Of a stretch of 64,000 bases of DNA, positions 1-11,389 are shown piece by piece. The notes below the pieces were generated by a model that saw only the letters and a list, made by a program, of their open reading frames with translations, had not been told where the DNA came from and made no database searches. Position numbers and translations under genes: made by a program. Position 1 is the stretch's first letter. The number at the start of each line of letters is the position of its first letter. This DNA is from Amylostereum areolatum (taxonomy: Eukaryota > Basidiomycota > Agaricomycetes > Russulales > Stereaceae). The stretch covers positions 310,001 to 374,000 of the forward strand of contig SAXG01000021.1 of the NCBI GenBank assembly GCA_012932865.1, in the 5' to 3' direction.

Positions 1-1092
1 CACCGTATGAATCAATAGACGTACAGGCGCATGAGTACGAGGAACGAAGAGCTTAGAAATGCAGCGACAGCGAAGAGCTTATGATGCGACGCCGTCTCAG
101 CAGGCTGGCCAGATCATGCATATAACCGCCAGGCTCACCAACCCTGGGACCAGAATAGCCTGAGAGGATGCTCAGCCGTGAGACAAACCCCTTGAGATGA
201 GCAGTTCACGCACCTCGCAGCCGACATTACTCGTGGCGTCGATAGCGCGAAGGACAAGGCAAGCACTAATGACCGAAGAGGTGCGACATAGAAGGTAGAC
301 CTACACTCGTAGTCGGTCAGATGGTAGAGCGTTGATTTCACTGTGGCCCACGCACCCAGAATGTCCAACGCCGTTTTCGTTTTCCTATCAGGATTCTCCA
401 GTCGAAGAGGACGTTGGTCAAGAATTCCCATCTGGATGTGATTCGGAGTCAACGTTATCACACAGGAATGAAGCTTGGAGCGTACATTGCCAAACCGGCG
501 AAGAGATGTAACGATTTAGTTAACGTCCGCTGTGGGAGGAATCAGAGTATCAGAAGGATACGAGAAAGGCGGACACGGGGAGCACGAGAAAGGGGACGAA
601 GACGTACTCAAGTCCCGCAAGATGACGGGAGTATCATTCCAGCGCATGGTGGTCCCTAAAGGTCTCAGGGTGAAGGAAGAAGGACCTATATGCACACACC
701 ATCCTGTGTAGTTATGGAATCTTCCTCCGAGAAGAGACGCTCCTGCAAAAACTACAACTTCTCGCAGAACCTTAAACAAACGCCTGGTCCGTTCCGTGAG
801 ATGCATGCCAACGCTTTCGCGGTTAGGGTTCAAAATCCGAGGATCATGGGAAGACATGGTCGGAAATGGCTGGCATGGCCATCATCAGTCCCAGATGACT
901 TTATCGAAGTCAGGGACGGAGAATGCTTGAGGGAGTCGGGACGCAAAGCGGAAGCGTCTTAACGAAAACGGCGCGCCTGGGAAAGTGTCTACAAAATCGA
1001 AGCATTTTCAGTGCTGCATCGATTGTAAGAGAATCAAATCATGAACGTACATGATCTCAAATCGTCAACCCGAAGCAGTGGGCGTAGAGCAC
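1..1092. other. No gene recognised
   Basis: Only short unrelated open frames occur on both strands and none shows a recognisable motif, membrane pattern or splice-consistent continuation. The stretch may hold the 3' flank of the membrane-protein gene that follows on the minus strand. Confidence 0.4.
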
Positions 1093-2965
1093 TCACAGGC
1101 ATCGGAACGGTAATTGCACCACTTGGAACATTATCCAGCGGGTGTTCACAGGATCATGCTCATGACTGTTACAGCCCACGCACAGATTGCCGCAGAGGGT
1201 AAAAGGAATATAGACGGCGGGATCATCAAACAGTGTCGCAGTGACAAGTAGGTTTAAAACGACAATAAATAAGGACATGTAGGACTCACTTCGGCCAGAC
1301 CGACGGCCACGCAAAAGTCCAACCCGGGGATGGGTGTTCTTGCCCACATCCATCAAACATCAGTCGCCCCATTCCGTGGTCCAGGTCCGCGCTCGCCGTC
1401 GTGAACCTCCGTGGACGTGTTCACTTCCACCTCTACTGCGCGTGTAGAAGATGACTTCGGCAAGCAGTCTGGAATCTGACTGCCACCAGCGCGAACAGTC
1501 GTGGCCGAAGCCATACCGGTTTGGAGCCGCCGAGATCCTGATCTAAACAAAGTTGTCATCAGTTTGGTCGTCAGATTGATATGTTTTTGCATGAACTCGC
1601 ATATATGCCGTCGAACAGTAGGGCTTACGGGCACTGATCGAAAGTGATCTGTACATCCGGGTTGCCCCAACAGTCCTGGAAGTAGTCATCGGAAAATTGA
1701 ATCACACTTTCGACATTTTTCCGTTGGATGACGCACATAATGAGCACTGTTAGGGACGTGTAAGTCCCAGTCGAAAAAACAGACAAAGAGATACTTACTT
1801 GCCGGGGTTTGTAGGACCTAAATATATTTTGATAGCTGTTGAGATTGCAGGAGGCAGAGCTATTGGATTTGAATAACACACCAGGTTCATGGCATCTAGA
1901 AATCCTCTCTTCAGACAGGTGCATATGCAAACCCAGGTACAGGTGTCCTCACCATTCAGATTGAGTGCAATCAAGACCTAGAGTAACACCATGGATAAGT
2001 TTTGGGGGGAAGGCTGAGAGGGAGTGGCAGGTATACCAAGGTTGGCACTTCCGCTACAAGGGCCAGTAAAAGCCAAATCCAACCCTATGATTTAGGGAAT
2101 GGTCAGTGTGTGACAATACAAAGTCAAACTACAAAAAATGTGAGTACCTGATGATAGAGCATTTCCCATAGCCCAGTTGACCTGGATGTCTGTGCTCGCA
2201 CGAGGCCTACCAGCATGAGGGACAGGAGGGAAACCTCTGTGATCAAGTACATGATATATGCACTCAACACATTTTCCGACTTGGTGACAACACATGCAGC
2301 GAGTGGTTCAATTTCTGCCCCTTCAACAATAGTATAATCTTTGAGAACGTCAGAAGAGTAGAAAAAGTCGATAACAGATAGAGCTAAACCTCGGATTATA
2401 GCACCTATATTGGCTAACAAGACGACAAGCCCTACCAAAACCACCATTCGATTTTTCCCCCAGATGGCAACCCTAGAAGCAAACCCATGCTATTAGCACT
2501 TCAAACTGGAAAGTTGCAAGAAAAATGTACACACGTTCGGATGAAAATAAGAAGAGATGAGCTTAGGAAAGCAATACTTGCAAAAAACTTGGTTAAAATG
2601 TGAGTCCACACAGCCAATGTACAAGAGGGTGAAATGGCATACTAGTCCAGTAATAAGCTGGATCTTCCCCGATATCAGCCTGACAGTCATGTGAAAGAGG
2701 ATGAACACATACCTCACAGTGAGAAGGAGGAGTATCAATTGCATGGAGTATTATACATGCACTTATAAGTGGGGCCAGTCGGCATATAAGATAGACCTTC
2801 ACCCTTCCAAATCAGCCAACTACTATTTGAGCCACGACAAAACAATGCACGCACCCAAAAGGTCCACCGTCTGGTATGTATCCCACTCACCACCTCCCAG
2901 TCGAACCGGAGGTTTACCAGAAACTCCCATCTAAGATAAACCGTTAGTTTTACCCGGCCTGGCAA
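1093..2965 (-). CDS. DUF6533-like multi-pass membrane protein, possibly decayed
   Basis: This appears to be a several-exon minus-strand gene of the Agaricomycete DUF6533-type membrane proteins. The clearest exon (about 2477 to 2150) reads through an AIWGKNR-like turn into two hydrophobic segments and then a loop ending LWEMLYHQ before a GTACTC donor. Upstream (about 2935-2740) there are pieces resembling the family's first cytoplasmic motif (FDWEV, then a K-x-YLICR-x-APLI helix). Downstream (about 1300-1095) a hydrophobic stretch around FIVVLNLLV resembles the last helix. The pieces lie in different frames and I could not join them all by valid splice sites. It may be intact and intron-rich, or a pseudogene. 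Function is unknown; the family is known only as fungal integral membrane proteins. Exon limits and the start are not fixed. Confidence 0.4.
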
Positions 2966-3190
2966 GCGCGGAGCGAGATGATCTCACATAGCTATTCCAG
3001 CGAAGGCGTGTATAGATTTCACCAAAATTGCTGTTCGGGGTGGCGAGGCATCAGGGCACTGGTGCATAAGTTTGTTAAAGATCAGGACAACGCACTGAAA
3101 TCTTGCAGCAAGACAGATGGCTCCTGTGAATGCTTCATCGCTCGTCGGGAGAGAGTGCGGAGATGTGAGATAGCATACGCCTATAAGTAT

Positions 3191-3470
3191 GTGACGGCTA
3201 TCCTGGAGCATTCCCGCTTTTTTTTTTCATTTAGAAGGCACTATCCATGGGAAACATCAGTTGTTTCGGCGAAAGCCCAGCTCTCGGGGTATGGGATTCT
3301 GTTCGTTGCATTCTTTGATGGGAGGCGACAGATGCGGGACAGTGTAACGCAGAGGGGCTGTGATCATATCCCATGAGTACGCATACACTGCTGATGGTGA
3401 TGACGAGGAAGCTCACCAACTTGATGAATTCTCCAGGAATGTACATCCAGAGAATGAAGCGGCGTCTGTA
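3191..3470 (-). repeat. Diverged duplicate, copy A
   Basis: This segment matches 5636-5900 closely along its length, with scattered substitutions and small indels. On the minus strand both copies can encode a hydrophobic peptide containing RRRFILWMY and KLVSFLVITISS. In copy A an extra base (GATATGATC against GATATATC) shifts the frame after that helix. It lies 5' of the DUF6533-like gene. Confidence 0.85.
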
Positions 3471-4149
3471 TCTATCAAAATCACTAGGTGAGCAGAGCCG
3501 AACTCGGTTTCCTTCCAGCGCATCCATGGGTCGTGGCGCCGCGATGCATAAGGACGGGTAGCCAGGAGTTAGAAACCCGTACGTCAGTGCCACAACCCTG
3601 GCTGGTATAAGCTCAACTCAGAGACCGTGTGGATGAAAGCAATGTGGATAGGCTTCAACCGACGCCAGGTGATGTGGATTTTCCAGAAGGTGTCTTGCAG
3701 CGTGCCACTTCACTGGATCTCGGAACTGTTGGATGCAACTCGCCGCTCAGTAGGAATAAACGCCGCTGGGCGTAGCGGTTACTATTTTGATGACTTCATG
3801 CCTTCACGGACGAATACGATCGAAAAGAACGGAAATGGCCGTGCAGATGCGAATGGAAGAAGCCAAGTGGAAGCAGTGGGGAAGGGAAGAACGCGGCGAA
3901 GGGTATTACTATTAGCCTCGGTCCAGGCGTTCGACACGTGACCCCCCACCATGCACGTAGGCTGATACTTAGGCTGGTTCAAGGCTGGTTCTGAACGGAG
4001 AGTGCTTGGATTGTTACACGAATGCAACGAAGATACATCGCAAATGAGCGGACGTTCATACAAGCAACGGACGTTCATTCAAGCAACGAAAACCCATACA
4101 TAAATCAGCCATACATAAACTAGGATACACAGCCAAAGTCGGGACCTTC
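3471..4149. other. Gap with possible membrane-gene remnants
   Basis: No gene could be assembled here. On the minus strand a hydrophobic peptide (LPFPTAS...FPFFSIVFV, about 3890-3790) suggests debris of another membrane-protein gene, but there is no continuous frame and no convincing splice pair. Confidence 0.35.
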
Positions 4150-5452
4150 CTACACAGCGTAATGCCCCTCCGAGCTCGACCGCCTTGGCCCCGAGCTCTC
4201 CTTCTCGACGACAAATACAGAAGACCGTCCTGGGGACGGTCTTGTCGCCGTCGACGTAAGGGGCTCTTGACCGAAGGGATCCAATGTGGTGACCCCTATG
4301 GTATCTGTGGTCGCTCCCCGTGCCGCAGGATGGCTTCCGTATTGCATGTTCGACATCGTCTCCGTGTTAAGCGTATCCTGGTTCCACGCCTTCCCGTCAG
4401 CCAGGCGGTATATGATGAGGTACGTCGAGATTTGCTGCGCGAGGCGCTACTAAGTATCCCGCTGCGAAGGTCAGAAAAAGGGACAAAGAACGCACCTGGG
4501 CAGCCTGTGCGAGCCCGAGGAAAATCTGGTTGATAGGATTGTTCACGGCGTACGTGATGAGGAATATAGATGCAAACAGAGTGTAAAGCGCCGCCGACTC
4601 GATGAGGACCGCAGCGAGCGACAGGTAGTGCTTGGCATGGTCAGCGGGCAACGAGCTTATGATAATCCTGCGGTACTGGAGAAGCCGGATCGTGATGAGG
4701 ACCGTGAGGATGATGTTGACACCGAGGGAGATTGCATAGTAGGACGTCCCATAGGCCATCGGAAGGGCGCTGTAGAAAGAGAGTCCTGGCTGGCTGGACT
4801 GGAGAGTCCATAGGACGCCCATGGCTATAAATGAAAGTTGAGAAGAGGAGAGCGAGGGTCGGAGCACATCCTTACCGAACGAAGCTAGCAACATAAGAGC
4901 TGGAACCGCGGGAATGACGTACGCCATTCGGCGGCCAGACGCTGTCCAGATAATCCAGCACCTCCACAGCTAACCATTTCCATATGTTGATGTAACGATG
5001 AATTCACGGAAAATATGAGACGCACCACGAGTAAGTCGCACAGGAACGTTATGATGAAAAGCGTGGCGTAGAACATGACATTCACCGGGAGGTTCTGCGT
5101 AGCTAGAAAGTAGGCCCAAGGTCCTCCGGGGTAATTACGATTGTCGATGTAGCTGATCTGGACTGTCCGTGCTTGCACGCCGACGAATATACTTTCGACG
5201 ACGAAGATGGTCGTGATGTAGCCGAGCATAAAAAGCGAGTGCTTCCGTTTCTTCCTTTGAATCCACAGGTAATTCGCACAAGCTACGTACATCACGAGCT
5301 GAATCCCTAAAACATGAATGAGCGCGGCGACTAGAGAAATATCCCAGACTGCACTTGCCATAGCCCAGGCCGCATAGGAGATCACCGGCAAGAAACGTCC
5401 GTTCGAGGAAGATGGTGCTATAGTCTTCGTCGGGCCGATAGGGGTTCGTCAT
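4150..5452 (-). CDS. Uncharacterised fungal seven-helix membrane protein
   Basis: The five-exon model is 5452-5359, 5306-5026, 4969-4876, 4824-4496 and 4434-4150 (1,083 nt, 360 residues), and every junction keeps the frame. The first intron has a GC..AG pair (GCAAGT donor); the others are GT..AG and 51-61 nt long. The protein starts MTNPYRPDEDYS and has about seven hydrophobic segments. It carries two loop signatures that I associate with this Agaricomycete family: YIDNRNYPGGP near residue 85 and QISTYLIIYRLADGKAW near residue 267. The tail of about 80 residues is hydrophilic and Ser/Thr-rich. The pattern fits a receptor-like or sensor membrane protein, but no function is established. A neighbouring related gene and flanking duplicates suggest a local tandem family. 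Confidence 0.8.
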
Positions 5453-5635
5453 AGCAAGGACGATGGTTTTGCGCAAGGAATGTGGGGGGCCGCGCTCTCA
5501 GTGCCTGCGATCTACTGGCAGCTGCTTATAAGCGTGACAGCCGGAAGAAGCGTCGGGTTATTTCGTCTTCTGTCACTGCCCACGGAAAGCCCACGGAATC
5601 ATTGTATAGACAGATGGCAAGGGCCGTGACGGCTG

Positions 5636-5900
5636 TCCTGGAGCATTTCCGCTTTTTTCAGTTAGAAGGCAATACTCATGGGAAACATCAGTTGTTTCGG
5701 AAAAAGCCCAGCTGTCGGGGTATGTGGTTCTGTTCGCTGTATTCTTTGATGGGAGGCGACAGATGCGTGACAGTGTAACGCGGAGGGGCTGTGATATATC
5801 CCATGAGTACACATGCACTGCTGATGGTGATGACGAGGAAGCTCACCAACTTAGTGGATTCTCCAGGAAGGTACATCCAAAGAATGAAGCGGCGTCTGTA
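5636..5900 (-). repeat. Diverged duplicate, copy B
   Basis: This is the partner of 3191-3470, in the same orientation. It lies 184-448 bp 5' of the start of the intact 7-TM gene. The minus-strand frame is longer than in copy A, reading from RRRFILWMYLPGE through KLVSFLVITISS to about PRQLGFF before a stop. It may be a C-terminal exon remnant of a family member or a duplicated 5' flank. Confidence 0.85.
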
Positions 5901-6370
5901 CCAGCGAGGCTGAACCTGATAGAGCACGGTCAAGAATGGCCAGCCATTAGAGTGCAAAAGATACAGCATTCTAATAGATGTTCATGGAGGCCTAGCATGG
6001 TCCAGGATTCGGAGGTCCGAGGATAACCAGACTTGGAGGGATCAGCGCCGAATATAATAGTGAAACTGCATAAAAGTTTAGAATATCAGGACCGTCGCGG
6101 TGACATACTGTGTATGCGACCACGAAGCCTGATAACTTCGACTTGACGACTCAACAGTTTGAAGTTGCAGTAGACTTGATATGGTGGGGCAGACCGAGGC
6201 CCAGGGCGGAATGGGCGGGATGTGAAAGGATGTGAATGAGCGCCGGCTCTATCAAAACGAAGATTCATCAAAGTGACATCGCGTCTCCTCGACGTCGGGC
6301 CTGTGCGCGCACGAACATCGACGTGCGACAACCTACGCCTCCGAGTCTCGAGCTGACGGATGGGAGGTAG
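5901..6370. other. Intergenic, nothing recognised
   Basis: The gap lies between the duplicate segment and the PPX1 start. It holds only short frames without motifs and presumably contains the PPX1 promoter. Confidence 0.5.
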
Positions 6371-8156
6371 ATGACGGCATGGATCGGCATGGCCGCGATG
6401 GATACGCGGAGTTTGAAAAAGTACGTCCTCGAGGCCGCTCGATTGAAAACGAAGGTAAAGTTGTCGACGTTGGCGACGTCGTCCGCGATGACCAACCCCA
6501 CGTCCACGGTCTCGTCCGCATCCACCACCTCTTCCTCCTCCACCACCTTCCTGTCTCGTCCCTCCAACATGATCCGCCGAATCTCTGTCTTTGGTCGCAA
6601 AGCATCCACACTACCTTCAGATTCGGGCTCCTCGGCCGCAGACAGCTTGAAAGACATCACCATCACCGTGGACGGCAGTAGTGCCACCGGCTGTGGTCCA
6701 TCCAGCAGTCCCTCTAACCTTTCTCACTTCCTCGACCTCCAAAAGGTGAACTATCTGCGCGCCGTGGAGCAACGTCAGGCCCGACAGTGGACCATCGTTA
6801 TGGGTAACGAGGCCGGAGGTAGGTTATCTTTATTCCTTGTGCCCGATGGATGGTTTATCCATGCGTCTTTCCGCATTCACAGACCTTGACTCGGTCGCGT
6901 CCTCTCTGGCCTACGCGTGGTACGCGACCCACCACCTCCGCCAGCTGACAATCCCCCTCCTCCTCACCCCGCGCGCCGACTTTGCTCTTCGTGCCGAAAA
7001 CATCCACGCGTTGACACGTGCCGGCGTCGATCTTGCCACGCTCCTCACCACCGAGGAAATGCCAGCGCCCTCCGGTGAAAAATTCGCTCTCGTCGATCAC
7101 AACAAGCTTCTCCCACGTTTCGCCTCTACGACGACACCAAATGAAAGTCCCGCAGCATCCCCACGGCTGCACGCGAGCTCGGCTCCCGCCAGCCCTCGCG
7201 TCGTGGCGATCGTCGACCACCACGCGGACGAGAAGGACCATCTCGATGCGTCCTCACGCATCATCGAGGCCGCTGGGTCTTGTTCATCGCTTGTCGCCAG
7301 GCTATTCTCGTCCCTTCCGTCGCCTTCGCCCCCCTCCATGGCACCGTCATTCCAATCACCCTCCTCTTCTGGCGGACTTCCCCACGAGCTCGCGCTCCTC
7401 CTCCTGTCTGCGATCGTCATCGATACCGGCGGACTCAAAGAGGGAGGCAAAGCTCTTCAGGTCGATCACGATGCCGCAAACTGGCTTCTCCCCCGTTCCG
7501 GCCTCCCACCACCCTCCCTAGTCCCCCCTCCTTCCGCTACCCGCGCGATGTTCTCCATCTCCGCGACGTCCCTCGTCGACAACCCGGCGCCAGCGCGCGT
7601 GCAAGATATGCGGGAGATCCGCGATCTCGACGCGGAGTTGCAGGGCAAGAAGAACGACGTCGGACATCTCGGCACCCGCGATCTCCTCCGGAGGGACTAC
7701 AAGGAGTACGCGTGGAAGCCCATCTGGGACCTAGGAAAGACGGTGCAGGCGGGGCTCGCGACCGTCCCGCGTGGGATCAAGCCGTGGCTCGAGGAGGCCA
7801 AGGAAGGTTTCTGGGAGTACTCCGTCGCGTTCATGGACGAGCGCAAGCTGGACGTGTTCGGCGTGCTCACGACGTGGCGGGATGAGCCCCGGCTGGGCTC
7901 TTCGAAAGGGAAGCACAGGCGCGAACAGGCGTGGGTCGTGCGCGCGGACGACGAGGTCCGCCGACGCCTCTGGGCGGGACTCGAGGGGAGCAAGGCCCTC
8001 AAGTTAAAGCGGAAGGAGGGGAAGCGGTACTCCTGGACCAAGGAGGGGTACGAGGTCCGCGTGTACGACCAGGGGAACGCGGACGCGACCCGCAAGGTCA
8101 CCGCGCCGCTTGTAAAGGAGATCTTCGAAGACTCGGAGACGCAGAGCGTGTTCTGA
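6371..8156 (+). CDS. PPX1: Exopolyphosphatase, DHH family
   Basis: This gene encodes a cytosolic-type exopolyphosphatase, which releases orthophosphate from the ends of polyphosphate. Exons are 6371-6818 and 6883-8156 (573 residues), with a 64-nt intron interrupting the first metal-binding motif. The junction restores MGNEAGDLDSVAS, the fungal form of the DHH-family signature. The other metal-site motifs follow in order: VDHN, IVDHH and DTGGL. The C-terminal part corresponds to the DHHA2 domain. About 138 residues precede the first motif, far more than in yeast PPX1 (397 residues in all), and this leader is Ser/Thr-rich. An inner Met before IRRISVF would shorten it, so the start is the least certain point. 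GC-rich codon use is typical of the window's conserved genes. Confidence 0.93.
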
Positions 8157-8667
8157 AGGAAGGTGCCCATTTTATGTTGTTGTTTCTTTCTCATGATCGT
8201 AATGTCCTCGACCTATCCCCATGATTATCTTCAATGCCTCGACGTCTTTTCTGCTTACGATATTAATCCTAATCGTCCTCTCAGACACAGTAGTTTCATT
8301 AATGGTTCCGGTACGGTAGTGTACTGTACAACCAGCCTAGTTCACGACCTTTTTTACAATAAAGCCTGATTACAATGTCTTCGATCGCGAGTTTGCTGAG
8401 ATCCAACAGGTTACTTAGGTGGTGAGGCAATGTGTATATTACAATCCTGCAAACAAAAGATAGTACCATAAATCCCAATAAATAATAGCGAACGAAGGCA
8501 GTACGATAGTAGTAGTGCAGTACAGCCAATAAATATACGAGCAATGAAGTAGATGTGTGGACGATAATCGATCGCCGTTGGGATGGAATATAACTTCAGA
8601 GGATATGCCCAAGCGACGGAGCCGATGCCACAGCAACACGACGCGCGCCAAACTCCAAGCGATTGAA
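8157..8667. other. 3' intergenic, nothing recognised
   Basis: The stretch separates PPX1 from the convergent minus-strand membrane-protein gene. It is AT-richer than its flanks and includes an AATAAA at about 8358, a possible polyadenylation signal for PPX1. Confidence 0.45.
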
Positions 8668-9968
8668 TCACAACAGCTTGAACGCGCCCATCGCGCGTTT
8701 CTTCTCCGACAACGGGGCGATAGGCGACTGGATGTGCGCGAAACGGGTGTTGTCGAGATCGAGCTTGAGTTCGCGGGAGGGCGAAGGGGGGCAGCGTTCG
8801 ACGTCGTCGCAGAAAAGAAGGTCGGCCTCCTGTTGGAGTGCGGACTGGTCATCGTACAGCAAGACGACGAGCGCGATGAAGGTCACTGTGTGGCGAGGTC
8901 GGATTGAATCGATAAACCCGACAAGATTCAGGGCGCAAATACGTACCGGCAGCGACGACAAGCGCGATGAGCTCAGTCACCGTGTCACGCGTCCAGTGGT
9001 GGTCCGCACACCCTGTCGATCGGTAAATGACGAAAATCAGCAAAACATCCGGATTGATGGAAAGTGATATTTAGACGCACAAGATGTGGCGTCTGAGAAA
9101 GGGAGCACCAGGCTCAGACGTGGGCCCCAGATGCCCACCGAAGGGTCGACAGGTTTTTCTCCTATGAGCAGCGTGGTGCACTCGCTGATAACATCGTCCT
9201 GAAGGGGGGGGGGGGTCAGAACGCGATGAACACGAGATGAACAGAAAGATGGAGGCGAAAAGATGTGATAGAGATGCAATTGAATCGGGGAAGGTGGATT
9301 GTTGACAGATGCGACATGAGATGTACCTTGAGGGCGGTGTGCACGATCAGGCGTAGCATGAACGACCCTACGAGTATCAGGGACGAGAGGATGGAGAACA
9401 TGGCGTCGACGGGTAAGACCTGAAGGTGTGGCTGGATGTGACATGAATCAGATTGCATACAGAAGCAGAGGGCGAGAGACAGCCTAACGAGGAAGACTGT
9501 GGCGCCGAAACTAAGGGACTGTAGGGCGGCAGCGGCGAGATAGAGCAATACAAGGACGATGACAAAAGCCGAAGGCTGGGGGCCAAATGCTAGAGGGGAT
9601 GTTCGATGAGCAGATGTTGTGATGAGCCCAAGATGAGCCGTAAGAAAACGGGCGCGTACCTCGGCTGTCGGTGTATGCTAGAAGGGCGAGCCGCAACTGG
9701 GCGGAGGATGACTAGGATATCGGAGTAGGAGAGTGCGAAAAGACACATACCGACCTGTGCAGCTACGTGAGTGGGTAGTTCGGTGTTTGAGATGGAGAAG
9801 AAGGCGGACAAACCAGAAGAGATTCCAGACACCGAAAGCAGTCTTGGCTGCCTCCTTCGAAGTGAAAACTGGTGGGCCACACGAGTCAGCGTGAACTGAA
9901 GGAAGTTGGTGGAGAGAGTGGGGAGAGTTACCCTTGCGACTGGGGAAGAAAGCAATCGGAAAGAACAT
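8668..9968 (-). CDS. Uncharacterised multi-pass membrane protein
   Basis: The exons fit together from the 3' end: 8885-8668, 9012-8947, 9198-9081, 9431-9327, 9589-9489, 9696-9660 and one or two exons up to about 9968. The joined frame gives several hydrophobic helices, for example FVIVLVLLYLAAAALQS, SILSSLILVGSFML and ELIALVVAAVTFIALVVLLY. Between two of them is a hydrophilic loop with two Cys residues (SECTT and WCADHHW). The tail is hydrophilic. The layout resembles small fungal four-helix proteins, but I do not recognise the family. The acceptor of one intron contains a run of 12 C on the coding strand. The first exon is uncertain because no donor/acceptor pair keeps the N-terminal frame cleanly. 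Confidence 0.6.
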
Positions 9969-10156
9969 GAAGGAAGCAGAGAAAGAGTGGAAGACTAGGG
10001 TGAGGAAAGGCCACGGGGAGGGCGCAAAGGCTCGGGAGTGGGAGAGATGGCCATCTTATAGAGATGGGAGAGTAGAGCAGGCGTCTCGGGCGATTGGGCG
10101 CTTTCGATCCTACGACCTGAAACCCTCGCTCCTGATTGGTCCTTCGGTCTTCTCCC

Positions 10157-10172
10157 AACCCTAACCCTAACC
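10157..10172. promoter_or_regulatory. Telomere-like repeat (telo-box) in intergenic DNA
   Basis: Two and a half CCCTAA units stand between two minus-strand genes, upstream of the 8668-9968 gene. Short telomere-type repeats in promoters bind Myb-type factors in several eukaryotes; that role here is inference. Confidence 0.4.
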
Positions 10173-10326
10173 TCGGCCACTCCCCATCCCCGAAATCATC
10201 ACAAGTATATTCAACTCCTAACAGGCCAGAGTACACACACTCGCCGTACCGAAGCAACACACCAACGGCGCACAGACGCATCCCAGCACAAGCCCCACCG
10301 CCTGCCAAATCAACGCCAGCAGGGCT

Positions 10327-10910
10327 TTATACACCACAAGTCCTGACCGACCCAATGCCGATATCCCCGCTCGAAGGGCGGTTTCGATCCCGTTCCCCAT
10401 TCTCCGCCCTGCTCGTTCCCCCTCGACGCGCAATGTTCGGCTTTCTCAGCACTCCATCCGTCAACAGTCCCTCGTAGACCTCCTTCTCGATCACCCCGTC
10501 CTCCTTCAGCGCGTACATCACCTCCTCCATCCACCGGGCCCCATCTTCCGCGATCGATGCTCCCTTTCTTCCTCTCTTCGGCCGCCTGATCCTTTCCACA
10601 CGCCTTCTCACCCAATCGAATTCCCCTTCTTCTCCCGTCATCTCTTCCAGACGCTCCGAGCTGATTTGGGCGATGAGCACATCTTGACCTTGGGTGCTCG
10701 CGATCGACAGCCCCGACGGCAGGGTCGAAACCTCGTCCGAGTGGAAGATATACGGCGACCAGCGGATGGCCGCGTTTCCGGGCGCAATGTACTGCAATTC
10801 ACTCCGTCCTTGGCTTTGCACGAGCAGCGCGTATCCGCTTGGGACATTCTGGGAAATGTCCTCGAGCGTGACCATGCTCAGCATCATGGCACGTTGTATT
10901 CGGGGTGTAT
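10327..10910 (-). CDS. Uncharacterised protein, 3' exon (paralogue of next gene)
   Basis: A long minus-strand exon begins after a CCGCAG acceptor at 10911 and ends at a stop at 10327. An upstream exon probably ends at a GTAAGT donor at 10960 and extends towards about 11.1 kb, but I could not fix the start. The protein has acidic stretches and a segment EDGARWMEEVMYALKEDGVI...GLLTDGVLRKPN. The same pattern occurs in the neighbouring gene, where it reads NDTGLWLDDAAYLLRRKGI...LLATGVIRQPS. No known domain was recognised. The tail is Arg/Ser-rich and lacks the membrane helices seen in the paralogue. The two genes appear to be a tandem duplicate pair. Confidence 0.55.
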
Positions 10911-11389
10911 CTGCGGCGTCGTGAGTGGCGATGGGTCTTCGGTGGACTGGTGGACTTACGGCACTGTACCAGCTGGCCCCCCCATTGCCTTCAATTCGTG
11001 CAAGTGAACGTTGAACACGGGGAAGGGCACCTGGGCGCTGGATCAGGAAACCCTAATACGAACGGCCTGGTAACAGCGTTCTCTTCAATGGCTGTGATCC
11101 TTCGGCGCATTGCTTCCGACGGCTATCCCCAACTCCCTGCGCCACATCTGTCTTCTTCATCCAGCGGTTTGTCGCCCACCGTCAATTCACCGAGCCATTT
11201 CCCTGAAACGCTACACCGCCATAAGGCGACGCCGGCCTAGGTGAGGGTATCTATATCACGATGCGATGCGATGTTACTCAAGACGAAGTAATATAGAATG
11301 TTACTTCTCTAGAAACACTGCATGACTACAGCTCACAAGCGCGACAACTACAAGTCAGATCCGGCCCTACCCCTGTTCTTTTTGATAAC

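Noticed and set aside
7280..7885. Long alternative frames overlapping PPX1 on both strands
   Set aside because: They shadow a gene with all catalytic motifs in one frame; their Arg/Pro/Ser-rich composition is that of frame shadows.
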